From Roseivirga sp. UBA6061 (GTDB lineage: Bacteria; Bacteroidota; Bacteroidia; Cytophagales; Cyclobacteriaceae), in contig DIYF01000126.1 of NCBI GenBank assembly GCA_002427745.1, positions 5,248 to 69,247 of the forward strand: a stretch of DNA of 64,000 bases, written 5' to 3'. The notes below the pieces were generated by a model. It was not told the origin of the DNA. It worked only from the letters and a program-made list of their open reading frames with translations, and did no database searches. Both the position numbers and the translations under genes were made by a program. Within the stretch, counting starts at the first letter, position 1. The number at the start of each line of letters is the position of its first letter. Shown here one piece after another: positions 27,131 through 36,964 of the stretch.

Positions 27131-28155
27131 TATCTGATAATTTTTCCCTGTTGATTCGTATTCATTGCCTGTTCCACATCCTGCAGGCTCCCTCTGAAAT
27201 AATCTCCCAGGATGGTATGTTTCAGGGCAGAAAGTGTCAGAGCAAACTCAAGACTCTTCTGCCGGTCTTCATAGTGCTCCAAACCATGCAGGAGTCCCGC
27301 CATGTAGGCATCTCCCCCTCCTATCCTCTCTTTCATACTGTCCACATCAATAGATGAGGATTCATACTCATGGTCGCGGGTTACCATCACCGCTTTTAAG
27401 GCATGATGATTCGCACTGTGGATCGTTCTCAATAACATAGACACACACCGGATATTTGCAAAACGCTCCATGAGTTTCCGATAATCCGGAGTGAGTTGTT
27501 CTACCCTGTCGATGGCGCCCAGCAATCGGGATTTCATCTCTATCCCCGTCAGTGCCTGGATGGTTGAAGGGTCTCCAAGCACTACGGATGATTTCTCCAG
27601 CAGAGGAGAGATGATTTCTATGGGTTCTTTTCCATAAGCCCATAGATTTTTGCGGAAGTGCAGGTCACAGGAAACAGTAATTCCCAGGTTGCTTGCCCTG
27701 TCCACTGCTTCAAGACATACATCTGCTGCATTCTGAGATAAAGCCGGAGTAATTGCCGACCAGTGCACATGAGAAACACCCTCAAAAACGCTGTCCCAGT
27801 CAATGTCCTCCACTGTCAGTTCGTTGATAGCGGAATGGGCACGATCATAGATAATCCGGCTGCTCCTCAACGAATTCCCCTCTTCCAGAAAGTAGATGCC
27901 TACCCGATCTCCGACCCTGGCAATATGGCCTATATCCACCTGGTATCGGCTGAGCTCTCTGCTAATGCGGTCACCCAGATCATTATCGGGAAGAGCGCTC
28001 AGTATTCGGGAGCTCCATCCCAGCTGCGACAAGGTCATGGCCACATTGGCCTCAGAACCGCCTATATCCAGACGAAACTGTTCAGCCTGCGTAAACCGGA
28101 GATTATCCGGTACCGTGAGACGCATGAGGAGTTCCCCTATGCTCAGTAATTTCAT
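27130..28155 (-). CDS. kdgK: 2-keto-3-deoxygluconate kinase (PfkB family)
   Basis: A 341-residue PfkB-family sugar kinase. The N-terminal motif FRLDIGGSEANVAMTLSQLG and the C-terminal IGGGDAYMAGLLHG with the catalytic aspartate are clear. Position between the DEH reductase and the KDPG aldolase defines the substrate as KDG, phosphorylated to KDPG. It starts 9 bases after the SDR stop and overlaps kdgA by the TAATG junction. Cytoplasmic. Confidence 0.92.
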   Translation of the reverse strand: MKLLSIGELLMRLTVPDNLRFTQAEQFRLDIGGSEANVAMTLSQLGWSSRILSALPDNDLGDRISRELSRYQVDIGHIARVGDRVGIYFLEEGNSLRSSRIIYDRAHSAINELTVEDIDWDSVFEGVSHVHWSAITPALSQNAADVCLEAVDRASNLGITVSCDLHFRKNLWAYGKEPIEIISPLLEKSSVVLGDPSTIQALTGIEMKSRLLGAIDRVEQLTPDYRKLMERFANIRCVSMLLRTIHSANHHALKAVMVTRDHEYESSSIDVDSMKERIGGGDAYMAGLLHGLEHYEDRQKSLEFALTLSALKHTILGDYFRGSLQDVEQAMNTNQQGKIIR

Positions 28156-28164
28156 AGTGGTCGT

Positions 28165-28917
28165 TTAAGAAAAGGCCAGTCCTCCGTTGATATCAATGTT
28201 GGTACCGGTGACAAAAGAAGTTTCTGCAGAAGCAAGGCAGGCTACCAGATTGGCTACTTCCTGTGCTTCACCTTCTCTTCTCAAAGGAGTACCATTGGCC
28301 ACATTCACACGCACCTGGTCATTTGTAAAAGTATCGTGGAAAGTGGTAGCAATCATACCAGGGCAAAGTGCATTGACACGGATGTTCTTTGGTCCCAGCT
28401 CTTTGGCCATAGCCCGGGTAAAGGTCATCACGGCCCCTTTGGAGGTAGCATAAGCAGTTGCTCCCGGACCTCCGCCATCTCTGCCTGCCTGAGAGGCAAA
28501 ATTCACTATAGAAGATCCTGACTTCATATGAGGCACTACGGCCTTGGTCATCAGGAAAACGGAATTCATATTGAGCTTCATTACTAAATCGAAAAAGCCC
28601 TCGTCCATTTCATCAATCTTCTTTCTGGCTACCAGTCCACCTGCCACATTGACCAGCACATGGATATCGTCTCCATAAGCATTCAGCGCCTCAGCCACTA
28701 CCATATTGACATCACTCTCTTTGGTCATATCGCCCTGTATGATCATGGCAGTGCCTCCGAAAGACTCGATCTGCGCCAGGGTATCTTCAGCCTGTTCTTT
28801 ATTGTCGTAATAATTAATAACCACCCGCGCCCCTTCTTCAGCGAGTTTGATGGAAACCGCACGGCCAATATCTCTGGCGCCTCCGGTGACTATTGCTACT
28901 TTGTTTTTAAGTATCAT
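28165..28917 (-). CDS. SDR reductase, probable DEH reductase of alginate catabolism
   Basis: A 250-residue classical SDR: cofactor motif TGGARDIG, NVAGG, catalytic Ser in VNFASQAG, YATSK, and FVTGTNIDINGG near the end. In alginate loci of marine Bacteroidota the SDR in this position reduces 4-deoxy-L-erythro-5-hexoseulose uronate (DEH) to 2-keto-3-deoxygluconate, the substrate of the kinase encoded next. The role is inferred from this conserved order; sequence alone would only say SDR. Confidence 0.87.
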   Translation of the reverse strand: MILKNKVAIVTGGARDIGRAVSIKLAEEGARVVINYYDNKEQAEDTLAQIESFGGTAMIIQGDMTKESDVNMVVAEALNAYGDDIHVLVNVAGGLVARKKIDEMDEGFFDLVMKLNMNSVFLMTKAVVPHMKSGSSIVNFASQAGRDGGGPGATAYATSKGAVMTFTRAMAKELGPKNIRVNALCPGMIATTFHDTFTNDQVRVNVANGTPLRREGEAQEVANLVACLASAETSFVTGTNIDINGGLAFS

Positions 28918-28972
28918 ATCGAAAAAATTTATTGTTAATCTTCTTTAAATATTCAGGTTATAAGTTCTCTTT

Positions 28973-30271
28973 CTATGCTGATGCCTGTAGTGGTCTGATC
29001 TTTCCGCACAGCCCCCAAACACCTGCCAGGGCCATCAGGGCTAAAGCCGATCCGATAAAGAATACCGGCTGGTAGTTACCTCCTCTTGTGAGCCAGGGGA
29101 CAAAAAAGGTCAGACCTGCTGCGGCCAGTTTTGCGGCCATACCGGCAAATCCTGCCAGGGTTCCAACTGTCTTTCCACTAAAGAAATCACTGGGTAATGT
29201 CTGGATGTTGCCGATGGCAGTTTGAAATCCAAACAGGATGGTGGCCATGATCAGCACGGCCGTTGTAGGGCCACCCGGGCTTGCCAATGCCAAAAGCGAA
29301 GGCAGCATAATCAGACACCCAATGGTGATGACAAGCTTTCTGGATTTATCTACTGACCAGCCGGCCTTCAATCTGTTTTGGGCCAGGAGCCCTCCAAACC
29401 AGGCCCCGAGCATAGCACCCACATAGGGCACCCATCCGTAGATCAGGAGTCCTTTCACATCCATTTGAAAAACCTCGAAGAGATAAATCGGAATCCAGGA
29501 GATGAATAGCCACCAGATAGGATCGATAGCCGCAGATGCGATAATCACGCCCCAGCTCTGTTTATGCCCTAATAACTGACCGGTAGACGGATTGTAACCA
29601 TCATCAGCACTGGAAGAGCCCTCACCGGCTTTCTGACCGCTTAGTATATAAACTTTTTCCTCGTCAGTAATCCATGGATGCTTCTTAGGAGGCCCTTTTA
29701 CCAGGGCCAGCCACGGAATCAACCAGACGAAGCCCAGGAGGGCTACGATTACGAAAATGGCCTGCCAGCTTTCAAGTGCAATCGCCAGACCTGAAATAAT
29801 CGGAATGGATACGATACCTCCAATGGCAGCTCCGGAATTGAAAAGCCCCTGTGCAAAGGCCCGTTCTTTTGTGGGGAACCACTCCGCATTGCCCTTGGCA
29901 GCTCCGGGCCAGTTTCCGGCTTCGGATACACCGAGTATGGCACGGAATACTGAAAAGCTCAAAAAGGAACTGGCAAGGGCATGTAGTGCTGTGGCTATTG
30001 ACCAGACCCCTATGGATAAGGCAAAACCAATTCTGGTACCTATCCAGTCAAATATTTTACCGAAAATCGCCTGCCCGAAGGCGTAGGAGAACATAAAGAT
30101 AATGGTGATGTTCGCATAGATCTCCTTGCGCTGATCTATCGTTTTGTCAGGGAAAAGGTCATCTGCTATTTGCGGCCACAGTACGCTCAGCGACTGGCGA
30201 TCTATGTAGTTGATCACAGTTGCAATACCAATCAGGGCAATCACCCACCACCGAAGTCCTTTGATTTTCAT
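28973..30271 (-). CDS. MFS hexuronate transporter (ExuT-like, KdgN-type)
   Basis: A 432-residue major facilitator with about 12 transmembrane segments. The anion:cation symporter (ExuT) group is recognisable from VINYIDRQSLSVLWPQIADD in the first helix and GVSEAGNWPGAAKGNAEWFP. It should carry unsaturated uronate or DEH across the inner membrane after periplasmic lyases release it. Its ATG overlaps the kdgF stop by four bases (ATGA), so uptake and linearisation are made together. Confidence 0.9.
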   Translation of the reverse strand: MKIKGLRWWVIALIGIATVINYIDRQSLSVLWPQIADDLFPDKTIDQRKEIYANITIIFMFSYAFGQAIFGKIFDWIGTRIGFALSIGVWSIATALHALASSFLSFSVFRAILGVSEAGNWPGAAKGNAEWFPTKERAFAQGLFNSGAAIGGIVSIPIISGLAIALESWQAIFVIVALLGFVWLIPWLALVKGPPKKHPWITDEEKVYILSGQKAGEGSSSADDGYNPSTGQLLGHKQSWGVIIASAAIDPIWWLFISWIPIYLFEVFQMDVKGLLIYGWVPYVGAMLGAWFGGLLAQNRLKAGWSVDKSRKLVITIGCLIMLPSLLALASPGGPTTAVLIMATILFGFQTAIGNIQTLPSDFFSGKTVGTLAGFAGMAAKLAAAGLTFFVPWLTRGGNYQPVFFIGSALALMALAGVWGLCGKIRPLQASA

Positions 30272-30651
30272 GACTTTTCTGTTTTATCACCGAAATAAGC
30301 CACCCCGGAACCGTCCAGGAAGTCTTCCCGCACCGGGCTGAAAACATCTATCAGCACACCCTCCTCCAGGCATTTGGCACTGTGGAGCAGATTGGGCTGG
30401 ATATAGACACCATCTCCGGCAGAAACAATCTGCTTTTCGCCATCAATTTCGAATTCAAACTTCCCCTCAGCACAGTAAGTGGCCTGGGTGTGAAAATGAT
30501 GGTGAGGAGCTCCCAATGCTCCTTTTTCAAACTTCACCTGGACCATCATGATCTGATTGTCGAAGCCCAGGAACTTTCTTGAAACGCCCCCTCCGAGCTC
30601 TTCCCAGTCCATGTCTTTCGTGATGATATATTTGTCGCTTTGGCGCTTCAT
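30268..30651 (-). CDS. kdgF: KdgF cupin, linearises unsaturated uronates to DEH
   Basis: A 127-residue single-domain cupin. The metal-binding residues are visible in APHHHFHTQATYCAEGKFEF and in the second cupin motif around GDGVYIQPNLLHSAKC. KdgF proteins catalyse ring opening of 4,5-unsaturated uronate monomers, made by exolytic alginate lyases, into the linear keto form DEH. It lies 3 bases after the PL17 stop and overlaps the transporter start, in the middle of the pathway order. Confidence 0.9.
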   Translation of the reverse strand: MKRQSDKYIITKDMDWEELGGGVSRKFLGFDNQIMMVQVKFEKGALGAPHHHFHTQATYCAEGKFEFEIDGEKQIVSAGDGVYIQPNLLHSAKCLEEGVLIDVFSPVREDFLDGSGVAYFGDKTEKS

Positions 30652-30654
30652 ACT

Positions 30655-32883
30655 TTACTCTTTTGTTCTTTTTGAAAAATAAACCGACCCGGTCCACTCC
30701 AGCTTTTGTGATGCCAGCTGCAGACTATGCCGGCTCCCCTCCCGGGCATCGTTCTGGCTCATAGCAAACAGGTAATAACTCCCGTCCTTCAGCTCAAATG
30801 ACAGAACCACATAGTCGGCTGACTCATGCATGATGCTGACTTCTGAAACTGAGCTAAACGAATTGACAGGGATCTCATCGGAATAGCTGTATCGGCCATG
30901 TGCCTCGTAGAGACTGGCAAACACGGTATTACCATCTGTTCTCCTCAGGATCAGCCCGGCATCTCTGCGCAGATTGAAGTGAGGGTCATTCGCTCCTATC
31001 CTGGTTAACAGTGCCTGATCACCCTCACGCGAAGCCGAGGTTACCGTATAAAAGTTCTTTTGGTTGAACCAGGTCATTCTGAAAGCATTACCCTGAATTG
31101 AGCTCTCTCCTTCAAGCCACAGGTGCTGGTAGCCCGACTCTTTTCCCATAGGACTCAGGTTATTTTTCATCTGAAATTCCTGATTGGATGACATCAGCTC
31201 ACCCATATAGTAAAGTGGCAGGTCATAGCGAGTACCTTCGGGCGCCTGCACTGAAAAAAGGTCGAGCACCAATGGATTTTCCAGAGCTTCTATTTCCAGA
31301 AGTGCCATGGTTCGCTGCATCTGAATGCCTTCATAGGCATTGAGCTCTTTGGCGCTCACCACCTGCATATCGTCACCTGAAGAGAAGTAGTATGGGGTGC
31401 CGGACGTTTCATCCGCATCGCGCACCTTACCGTCAAAGTGAGAGTCCTTGTCAATGACCAGTGTATTATGAGCAATGGTCTGCTTGGCCCAGGAGGTATT
31501 CTCTTTCAGGTAGCCTCCTCCATCTTTATGCTCGATATTCACCCAGCGGGCAGAACCGTAGTCCTGGATCACCTCATCAGCTCCGTTATACAGGAGGAAG
31601 CCCAGGCGATCAAAATGTCCGTGTCCCATGCCGTGTTTGGCGTATTTCATCATCAGGGTGAGTACACCACTTCTTAAGATTCCGATCGCCCCTTCATCTC
31701 CTTTCGCACCATCAGTGAGCTCTATGCTTTTATACTGATAGGGTTCTGCCTTATTTTCAGCAATGGCTTTGGCAGCAGCCAGACCGGAATCATTCAAAGG
31801 CACCCTGCCCTGGCCGGCAATAATCGACAAGAGTTGCGGGTCATTTCCGCCATAGAAATATGCCATACTCACCGCATTTACCAGTTCTCTGGAACCAAGT
31901 GACATGCCCTTTTGTGCATCATTGATGGGGAAGAACTCTCCGGCTGCATTGGTCTGATTGATCAGGGCGTCCACTGCCTTGATCAGTAATCCGTCTCGAT
32001 ATTTGAGAATCTCCAGCTCCGGTTTTTTATTGGCCAGTCCCTGCGCAAAAATCAGAAAGGGATACATGGCATAGCGCTGGTAGTAGGGTCCTTCAGTATA
32101 ATAGCCATCAGGCGAAAAGGCATGGTCTAACTGAGCTAAAAATCCGGCCTCCTTTTGTCCTTTCAGCTGAATAGAGCCCCCATCATTATCTTTTACAATG
32201 TCGCCCGGTACTTGCTTATCCAGACCATAGAGTGCCCAGTTCACGAGCTCTTCATCCCCCATTACCAGACCTATCATACCTACTGCTGCATTGCCCCAGG
32301 TACTGTGATTGTGAATGCGATTAAAGAACTGCGGGTTTTCAACAGAGATGTACTCTGCATAAGGTCTGAAAAGTTCAGTGTTTAATTTCTTAACCATCTT
32401 TTCGTCCAGCCAGTCGTAGATGCAGTCATAAGCCTGGCTTGTATAAACCAGCCAGTTGGCATCGTTCAGACATTGCCAGAACATTTTGCCCCGGGCATAC
32501 GATCGTTCAGCCGGATGCTTGCCCAGCGTGGGGTACAGATCCGAATAGGTCAGCAGCATATCCCGGATGTACATGGCATACTTTTCTTCACCGGTAATCT
32601 GAAAGAGCACACCGGCTTTCTGCATCATGAAAAAGTTCTGCTTGTGGCGCTCGTGGGTATAGCCTCCTGCCAGGTCTTTCGGTACGGGTACTGCTATGCC
32701 GGAAGCCATCTCAGCATCTACCTGAGCCCGGACGGCAGCCAGGGTCTGATCAAACAAGGGCACCTTGCCCAGACTGGCTTGCATAGATTGCACGCCTTTC
32801 CCGGTTAAAACCAGGTTGGGGTGGTCCTGAGCTTTGGCAGTACAGGCGCATAGGCAGATCAATATGGCAAACAGGAATCTCAT
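30655..32883 (-). CDS. PL17 oligoalginate lyase (exolytic)
   Basis: A 742-residue exported lyase with a signal peptide (CTAKAQ). The N-terminal alpha/alpha barrel carries FNRIHNHSTWGNAAVG, matching the conserved Asn-His of PL17, and GYYTEGPYYQRYAMYPF with the catalytic tyrosine region; the C-terminal half is the heparinase II/III-like beta-sheet domain (MGHGHFDRLGFLLYNGADEV). PL17 enzymes take alginate oligosaccharides, generally preferring mannuronate-rich ones, to unsaturated monomers from the non-reducing end. Its start overlaps the PL6 stop (ATGA). Probably periplasmic. Confidence 0.92.
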   Translation of the reverse strand: MRFLFAILICLCACTAKAQDHPNLVLTGKGVQSMQASLGKVPLFDQTLAAVRAQVDAEMASGIAVPVPKDLAGGYTHERHKQNFFMMQKAGVLFQITGEEKYAMYIRDMLLTYSDLYPTLGKHPAERSYARGKMFWQCLNDANWLVYTSQAYDCIYDWLDEKMVKKLNTELFRPYAEYISVENPQFFNRIHNHSTWGNAAVGMIGLVMGDEELVNWALYGLDKQVPGDIVKDNDGGSIQLKGQKEAGFLAQLDHAFSPDGYYTEGPYYQRYAMYPFLIFAQGLANKKPELEILKYRDGLLIKAVDALINQTNAAGEFFPINDAQKGMSLGSRELVNAVSMAYFYGGNDPQLLSIIAGQGRVPLNDSGLAAAKAIAENKAEPYQYKSIELTDGAKGDEGAIGILRSGVLTLMMKYAKHGMGHGHFDRLGFLLYNGADEVIQDYGSARWVNIEHKDGGGYLKENTSWAKQTIAHNTLVIDKDSHFDGKVRDADETSGTPYYFSSGDDMQVVSAKELNAYEGIQMQRTMALLEIEALENPLVLDLFSVQAPEGTRYDLPLYYMGELMSSNQEFQMKNNLSPMGKESGYQHLWLEGESSIQGNAFRMTWFNQKNFYTVTSASREGDQALLTRIGANDPHFNLRRDAGLILRRTDGNTVFASLYEAHGRYSYSDEIPVNSFSSVSEVSIMHESADYVVLSFELKDGSYYLFAMSQNDAREGSRHSLQLASQKLEWTGSVYFSKRTKE

Positions 32884-35123
32884 TTACGGCTGTTCACAAT
32901 GTTTTCTGATTGATAGGGTTCTCCGTTGGTTTTGAGCCCTGCAGAGTTTCTGAAATTGATATTGGAGACTTTGGTTATGGGCTCTCCGTTGGTCATAAAA
33001 AGGTCTAGCCGGGCGCTTTCGGTAAATTCTACTTTATCCACCATCAGCTTCTGCACACCATGAAATCGCAGGGCAGCATCCACCTTATTGCGTTTACCTT
33101 TTCCCGAATTTTGGATGGTTACCTCAGAAACTGTCACAATAGGCCCGAAAGTGCTTTCATCTGTACCTCCACGATATATATTGGCAATCGCGCCTTGCAC
33201 ATCGGTAAACTGAGAGTTCTCAATCCGTACATTCTCGACATTGTAAATACCCAGATCTTCCACCTCCATATCCAGGGTCATAATGGCTCCGGTAATATTG
33301 TTGAAGCTGGAGTTGATGATGTTAATGGAGTCGGCAAAGGTGTGCTTGAAAGACTTCAGGAAATCAAATGAGTGGTTCTTATCAAGGTCAGTAATTTCGC
33401 AGTTCTCCACTACCAGCGCATAGTTCTGATTCATAGAGTACTTGCTGGTGCTGATCACATTATTGCCCGCCTGATCGGGAGACTCCGCTCCGTCAAAATG
33501 GATATTGTCAAAGTGAAGCGCTCCACCGTTTTCTATCTTGAAAAAGCTCTGTTTCTCCGAAAGTATTTTTGCTTTAGCACCTTCGGCCCCGATGATGGAT
33601 ACAGGGTGATGAACGAAAGCGTACTTGGTCATCAGGTATTCTCCACCGGCCTGTAATTCCAGCACATCACCGGGATTACTACTGGCCAGAGCATCCAGAA
33701 TAGTATTCTCACCGGGAGCCACGACAATGTTTTTTCCTGAGCCAAATGATGGAACACTTGCCTCTCCGGAATAATAACCAGCCCCGGTTTCGGCCCTGGT
33801 TACCGGTAGTTTTACCTCACCAAAACCTATCTGATCGATCAGCTCCTGAGATGGAACCAACAGCCCGGTTTCGTTTCTGGACAAATCGAGTGCTACCTGC
33901 TGAAAACCTTGTTTCATGGGAGTTTTAACTCCTTCGCTCATTATGTTCCCGGTAAATTCAATCCCCGACACATCATCATAAATAGTGAAAGGCTCTGAAT
34001 TGGTATTCCCTAGAATGAGGTTGTTCTTAAAAGTAGAACCTACCGGCACAGCAGAACGCTCCTCATCACTTCCCGCACATAGCTGGATGTAGTCAGAGTT
34101 CACCACGATATTGTTGTCCATATAGGAGTCGATCACCTGGTTATAGCGATTGATGGGTGAGTTGGGTACCCCATTCATAATCACTAGTGCTCCCCGAAAG
34201 CGATGTCCGGTAAGCCCGGCCATATAATTCTTTCTTACCGTCTGGTATTCATTGATAATGCGGATACCGCCTGTATTGGGCTTGCGGTTACCCAGGAAGT
34301 AGTTATTCTCAACCAGGGTATGATGCCCGTGTCGCATGGTAAGCGTACCCTGACTCTCAAAGAAGACATTGTCGTGGAATTCGTTGCCACAGGCTTTGTT
34401 TGAGATAATCTCATGCTCTCCGTTTACCCTGTCGAAGTAGTTTTTTCTGACAATGGTATTGGAGTAAGTTCTTGAATAATGGCTGGTACCTACCCTCAGG
34501 GTTTCACCACCATTGGAGCCCAGGATCTGTCGGGGGCCGAAATAATTGTATTCAATGACGTGATTGTTTTCTCTGCTGGCTTCTGTGGTAAGTTTCACTG
34601 CCAGCGTTACGCCCCTGTTACCTTTACCGATAAGAGAGTTATGATCGAAGCGATTGTTCTTTCCATAAATGGCTACCCAGGTATCACCGTCAAAGCGCTC
34701 AGGGTTGGTAAAGTTATCAATGACGCAATTGGTCACTCTGGAATGATTGGCCAGATCATCTTTACCGGTTTTAAACGAAATGACCTCGCTGGTGGGGGTA
34801 TACCCGTTCTTAAATACGAGACCTGAAATTTCGATGTACTCTCCGGAAAAAGACAGGTTGGACTGACCTGAAATGATCACGCTGCCGGGAGTCTCCGCCC
34901 TCAGTATAACAGGCTGCTCTGCGGTACCTGTCGCCTTGAATTTGATCTCTACATCTTTCCAGACTCCGTCAGCCATCACAACCTCAGTACCGGGTGTGGC
35001 ACTGGCCATAGCCTGCCGCAATTCTGCGAGGTTCTTTACCGTGTTGGCTGCCCCATTGCCACAGGCGGCAATGACCAGTACCAGGCCAATGAAGCAAAGA
35101 TATTTTACCGGGTTAAATCTCAT
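32880..35123 (-). CDS. PL6 alginate lyase lipoprotein (two beta-helix domains)
   Basis: A 747-residue polysaccharide lyase of family 6. The start at 35123 (MRFNPVKYLCFIG) was chosen because it gives a lipoprotein signal ending VIAAC; a longer frame from 35234 would run into the PL7 gene and lose the signal. The N-terminal parallel beta-helix has the family motifs GGETLRVG, EHEIISNKACGNEF (catalytic Lys and calcium ligands) and LTMRHGHHT (catalytic Arg); a second beta-helix domain follows from about residue 460. PL6 enzymes act on alginate, often MG- or G-rich blocks. It lies 85 bases after PL7 in the operon. Confidence 0.92.
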   Translation of the reverse strand: MRFNPVKYLCFIGLVLVIAACGNGAANTVKNLAELRQAMASATPGTEVVMADGVWKDVEIKFKATGTAEQPVILRAETPGSVIISGQSNLSFSGEYIEISGLVFKNGYTPTSEVISFKTGKDDLANHSRVTNCVIDNFTNPERFDGDTWVAIYGKNNRFDHNSLIGKGNRGVTLAVKLTTEASRENNHVIEYNYFGPRQILGSNGGETLRVGTSHYSRTYSNTIVRKNYFDRVNGEHEIISNKACGNEFHDNVFFESQGTLTMRHGHHTLVENNYFLGNRKPNTGGIRIINEYQTVRKNYMAGLTGHRFRGALVIMNGVPNSPINRYNQVIDSYMDNNIVVNSDYIQLCAGSDEERSAVPVGSTFKNNLILGNTNSEPFTIYDDVSGIEFTGNIMSEGVKTPMKQGFQQVALDLSRNETGLLVPSQELIDQIGFGEVKLPVTRAETGAGYYSGEASVPSFGSGKNIVVAPGENTILDALASSNPGDVLELQAGGEYLMTKYAFVHHPVSIIGAEGAKAKILSEKQSFFKIENGGALHFDNIHFDGAESPDQAGNNVISTSKYSMNQNYALVVENCEITDLDKNHSFDFLKSFKHTFADSINIINSSFNNITGAIMTLDMEVEDLGIYNVENVRIENSQFTDVQGAIANIYRGGTDESTFGPIVTVSEVTIQNSGKGKRNKVDAALRFHGVQKLMVDKVEFTESARLDLFMTNGEPITKVSNINFRNSAGLKTNGEPYQSENIVNSRK

Positions 35124-35208
35124 TTCTTTTGTATAAAAGGGGGCCTCGGGCCAATCCTCAGCCCCCTGTTTTGATGTATGAAGAGTATTTATTATTTGCC
35201 AGCTATTG

Positions 35209-36081
35209 TCAGTCGTGCGAGATTTCAAGGTCATAATACTTCACCCTGGCAAAGGCATCAGCATCTGAAGTCTGCAGGTAATTACCCGCCTTGAAATAAT
35301 TCTCGAACACACCCCATTTTTCCATATGGATGCCCTCATAAACGAAGCTTTCGTTATCGTTCATTTTCACTTCCATTCTGCCATCAGAAACAATTACTTC
35401 CAGCGTAAATTGCTCTGTACCGACTACTTCAGAGAAGTACCTGCCCTCATCATCTTCCCAGGCAGAAGTTCTGAGAATCTCAGTATCTGAGACATTCACA
35501 TCTTTCAGCACTTTTGTCCTGACCCTCACTCTGCCGTCCTGCCAGTAGATTTTCAATACCGGAGGGGCATTGTTGTCATCTTCCTGTATCAGGTCTCGCT
35601 GCTCATTGGTCAGCCTGCCGTGAATCTGCATGATAATGGTACGGTGTCGGTCTCCGCCTGAGTCTGAAGAAATCTCAGGAACAGACAGTGTTCCCTTCAT
35701 TCTCCCTCCCTGTGCGAAAGTCCAGTTGGTACTATTGCTTCCGGGGTCCATTTGCTCGCGCAATTCTGTCCTGGAATAGGATGAGTTGGCGGTCGAAGAC
35801 TCCGGGTAAGCATAGAACACCAGGGATCCATCAGTAGAATCATTGTACATAAATGGCAGCAGGGCCTCATCCGTGGCATAGCTCAGAATCTCCGGTGGCT
35901 CTACCTCCAGTGGCTTTCCATCACCTCTGGGTACCGGCAGTGTCACCTTCCAGTTGCTCAGATCGATATCAGGTAAAGTATACCTTCTTTCGATCACCGG
36001 AATCTCCGGCTCGGCATTGTCCTGCTTGCAGGATGCAGCACTCAGAATAAGCGCACATACTGACAATAGTAAAAATCTCAT
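35209..36081 (-). CDS. PL7 alginate lyase lipoprotein (endolytic)
   Basis: A 290-residue lipoprotein (lipobox LSAASC) with the three PL7 signatures: SRTELRE, QIH (in IIMQIHGR) and YFKAGNYLQ. QIH rather than QVH is usually associated with action on guluronate-containing blocks. PL7 enzymes are jelly-roll endolyases; here the lipid anchor suggests display at the cell surface, where it would cut alginate into oligosaccharides for SusCD import. It starts 6 bases after the PKD lipoprotein gene. Confidence 0.93.
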   Translation of the reverse strand: MRFLLLSVCALILSAASCKQDNAEPEIPVIERRYTLPDIDLSNWKVTLPVPRGDGKPLEVEPPEILSYATDEALLPFMYNDSTDGSLVFYAYPESSTANSSYSRTELREQMDPGSNSTNWTFAQGGRMKGTLSVPEISSDSGGDRHRTIIMQIHGRLTNEQRDLIQEDDNNAPPVLKIYWQDGRVRVRTKVLKDVNVSDTEILRTSAWEDDEGRYFSEVVGTEQFTLEVIVSDGRMEVKMNDNESFVYEGIHMEKWGVFENYFKAGNYLQTSDADAFARVKYYDLEISHD

Positions 36082-36087
36082 GCTTCC

Positions 36088-36945
36088 TTACTCGGCTACC
36101 TTAATTGAGAATGAATCCGCTCTGGCCTCTACTCCCTGATTCGTTATCAACAGGGCAATGGTGGCATTGGCTCCTGTATTAAAAGGCAGGTCCACCCGAA
36201 CATAGGTGCTTGAACTCGTCTGATCCGTACCTTCATGAGCAGCCAACGTGGCCCCCGGTACATCTGCCAGATCGGTAATACCACCCCCTAAAACTGTTAC
36301 CGTGATAGAGCCGGGATTGTCGGTCTTCAAAGTATAGTAGTAGGTCAGGATATAATCTGTATTGGGGGTAGCCTCCATTTCCTGGTAAGCTATCCTATCT
36401 CCGGCTGACGGATACTTGGAAGCCTGTGAGCCATCCTGTACCGGACTGGAGGTGATTTGAATCACGCCCCCGAAGTCATTTCTCCAGGAGTCTCTGCCAT
36501 CACCGGTACCATCAGGTAAGCTGTTATCTTCAAAACTCGCCTCGAGTATCTCCGGAACAATCGCAGCAGGTGCCTCAGGTTCAATTACCTCCAGGTTAAT
36601 GGTATAGGTATCTGTAGCTCCCAGTTTGTCTGACACAGTCAGGCTTACGGTGTAGGTACCCTCACCCGGGTAAGTATTCACGGCATCCAGATCTGTAGAT
36701 GTATTACCATCTCCAAAATCCCAGGCGTATGTAGTAGCACTGACAGAAAGGTTGGCAAAGTCAAACCTCATCCAGTCTTCTGCACTTTGGGTAGCTGAAA
36801 AATTAGCTTCCGGAGGTGTTTCATCCGGAAGAGAGCCCTCTTCTGGTAAATCAAATTCAAAGTCGCATGATGCTAATACTGAAATCATCACGACTACAGC
36901 TGTAGCTTTCAAAAAGCTATTTATTTTCAAGTTCGTTGTTTTCAT
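36088..36945 (-). CDS. PKD-domain surface lipoprotein, probable alginate-binding protein
   Basis: A 285-residue lipoprotein (lipobox ISVLASC) with a PKD domain at about residues 45-120 (TYAWDFGDGNTSTDL; EGTYTVSLTVSD) and a C-terminal jelly-roll-like domain (about 135-285). The gene follows susD directly and precedes PL7, the usual position of the surface glycan-binding protein in a polysaccharide utilisation locus. Binding to alginate is inferred from position. Confidence 0.82.
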   Translation of the reverse strand: MKTTNLKINSFLKATAVVVMISVLASCDFEFDLPEEGSLPDETPPEANFSATQSAEDWMRFDFANLSVSATTYAWDFGDGNTSTDLDAVNTYPGEGTYTVSLTVSDKLGATDTYTINLEVIEPEAPAAIVPEILEASFEDNSLPDGTGDGRDSWRNDFGGVIQITSSPVQDGSQASKYPSAGDRIAYQEMEATPNTDYILTYYYTLKTDNPGSITVTVLGGGITDLADVPGATLAAHEGTDQTSSSTYVRVDLPFNTGANATIALLITNQGVEARADSFSIKVAE

Positions 36946-36964
36946 GTCTGTGATAATTAAGGGA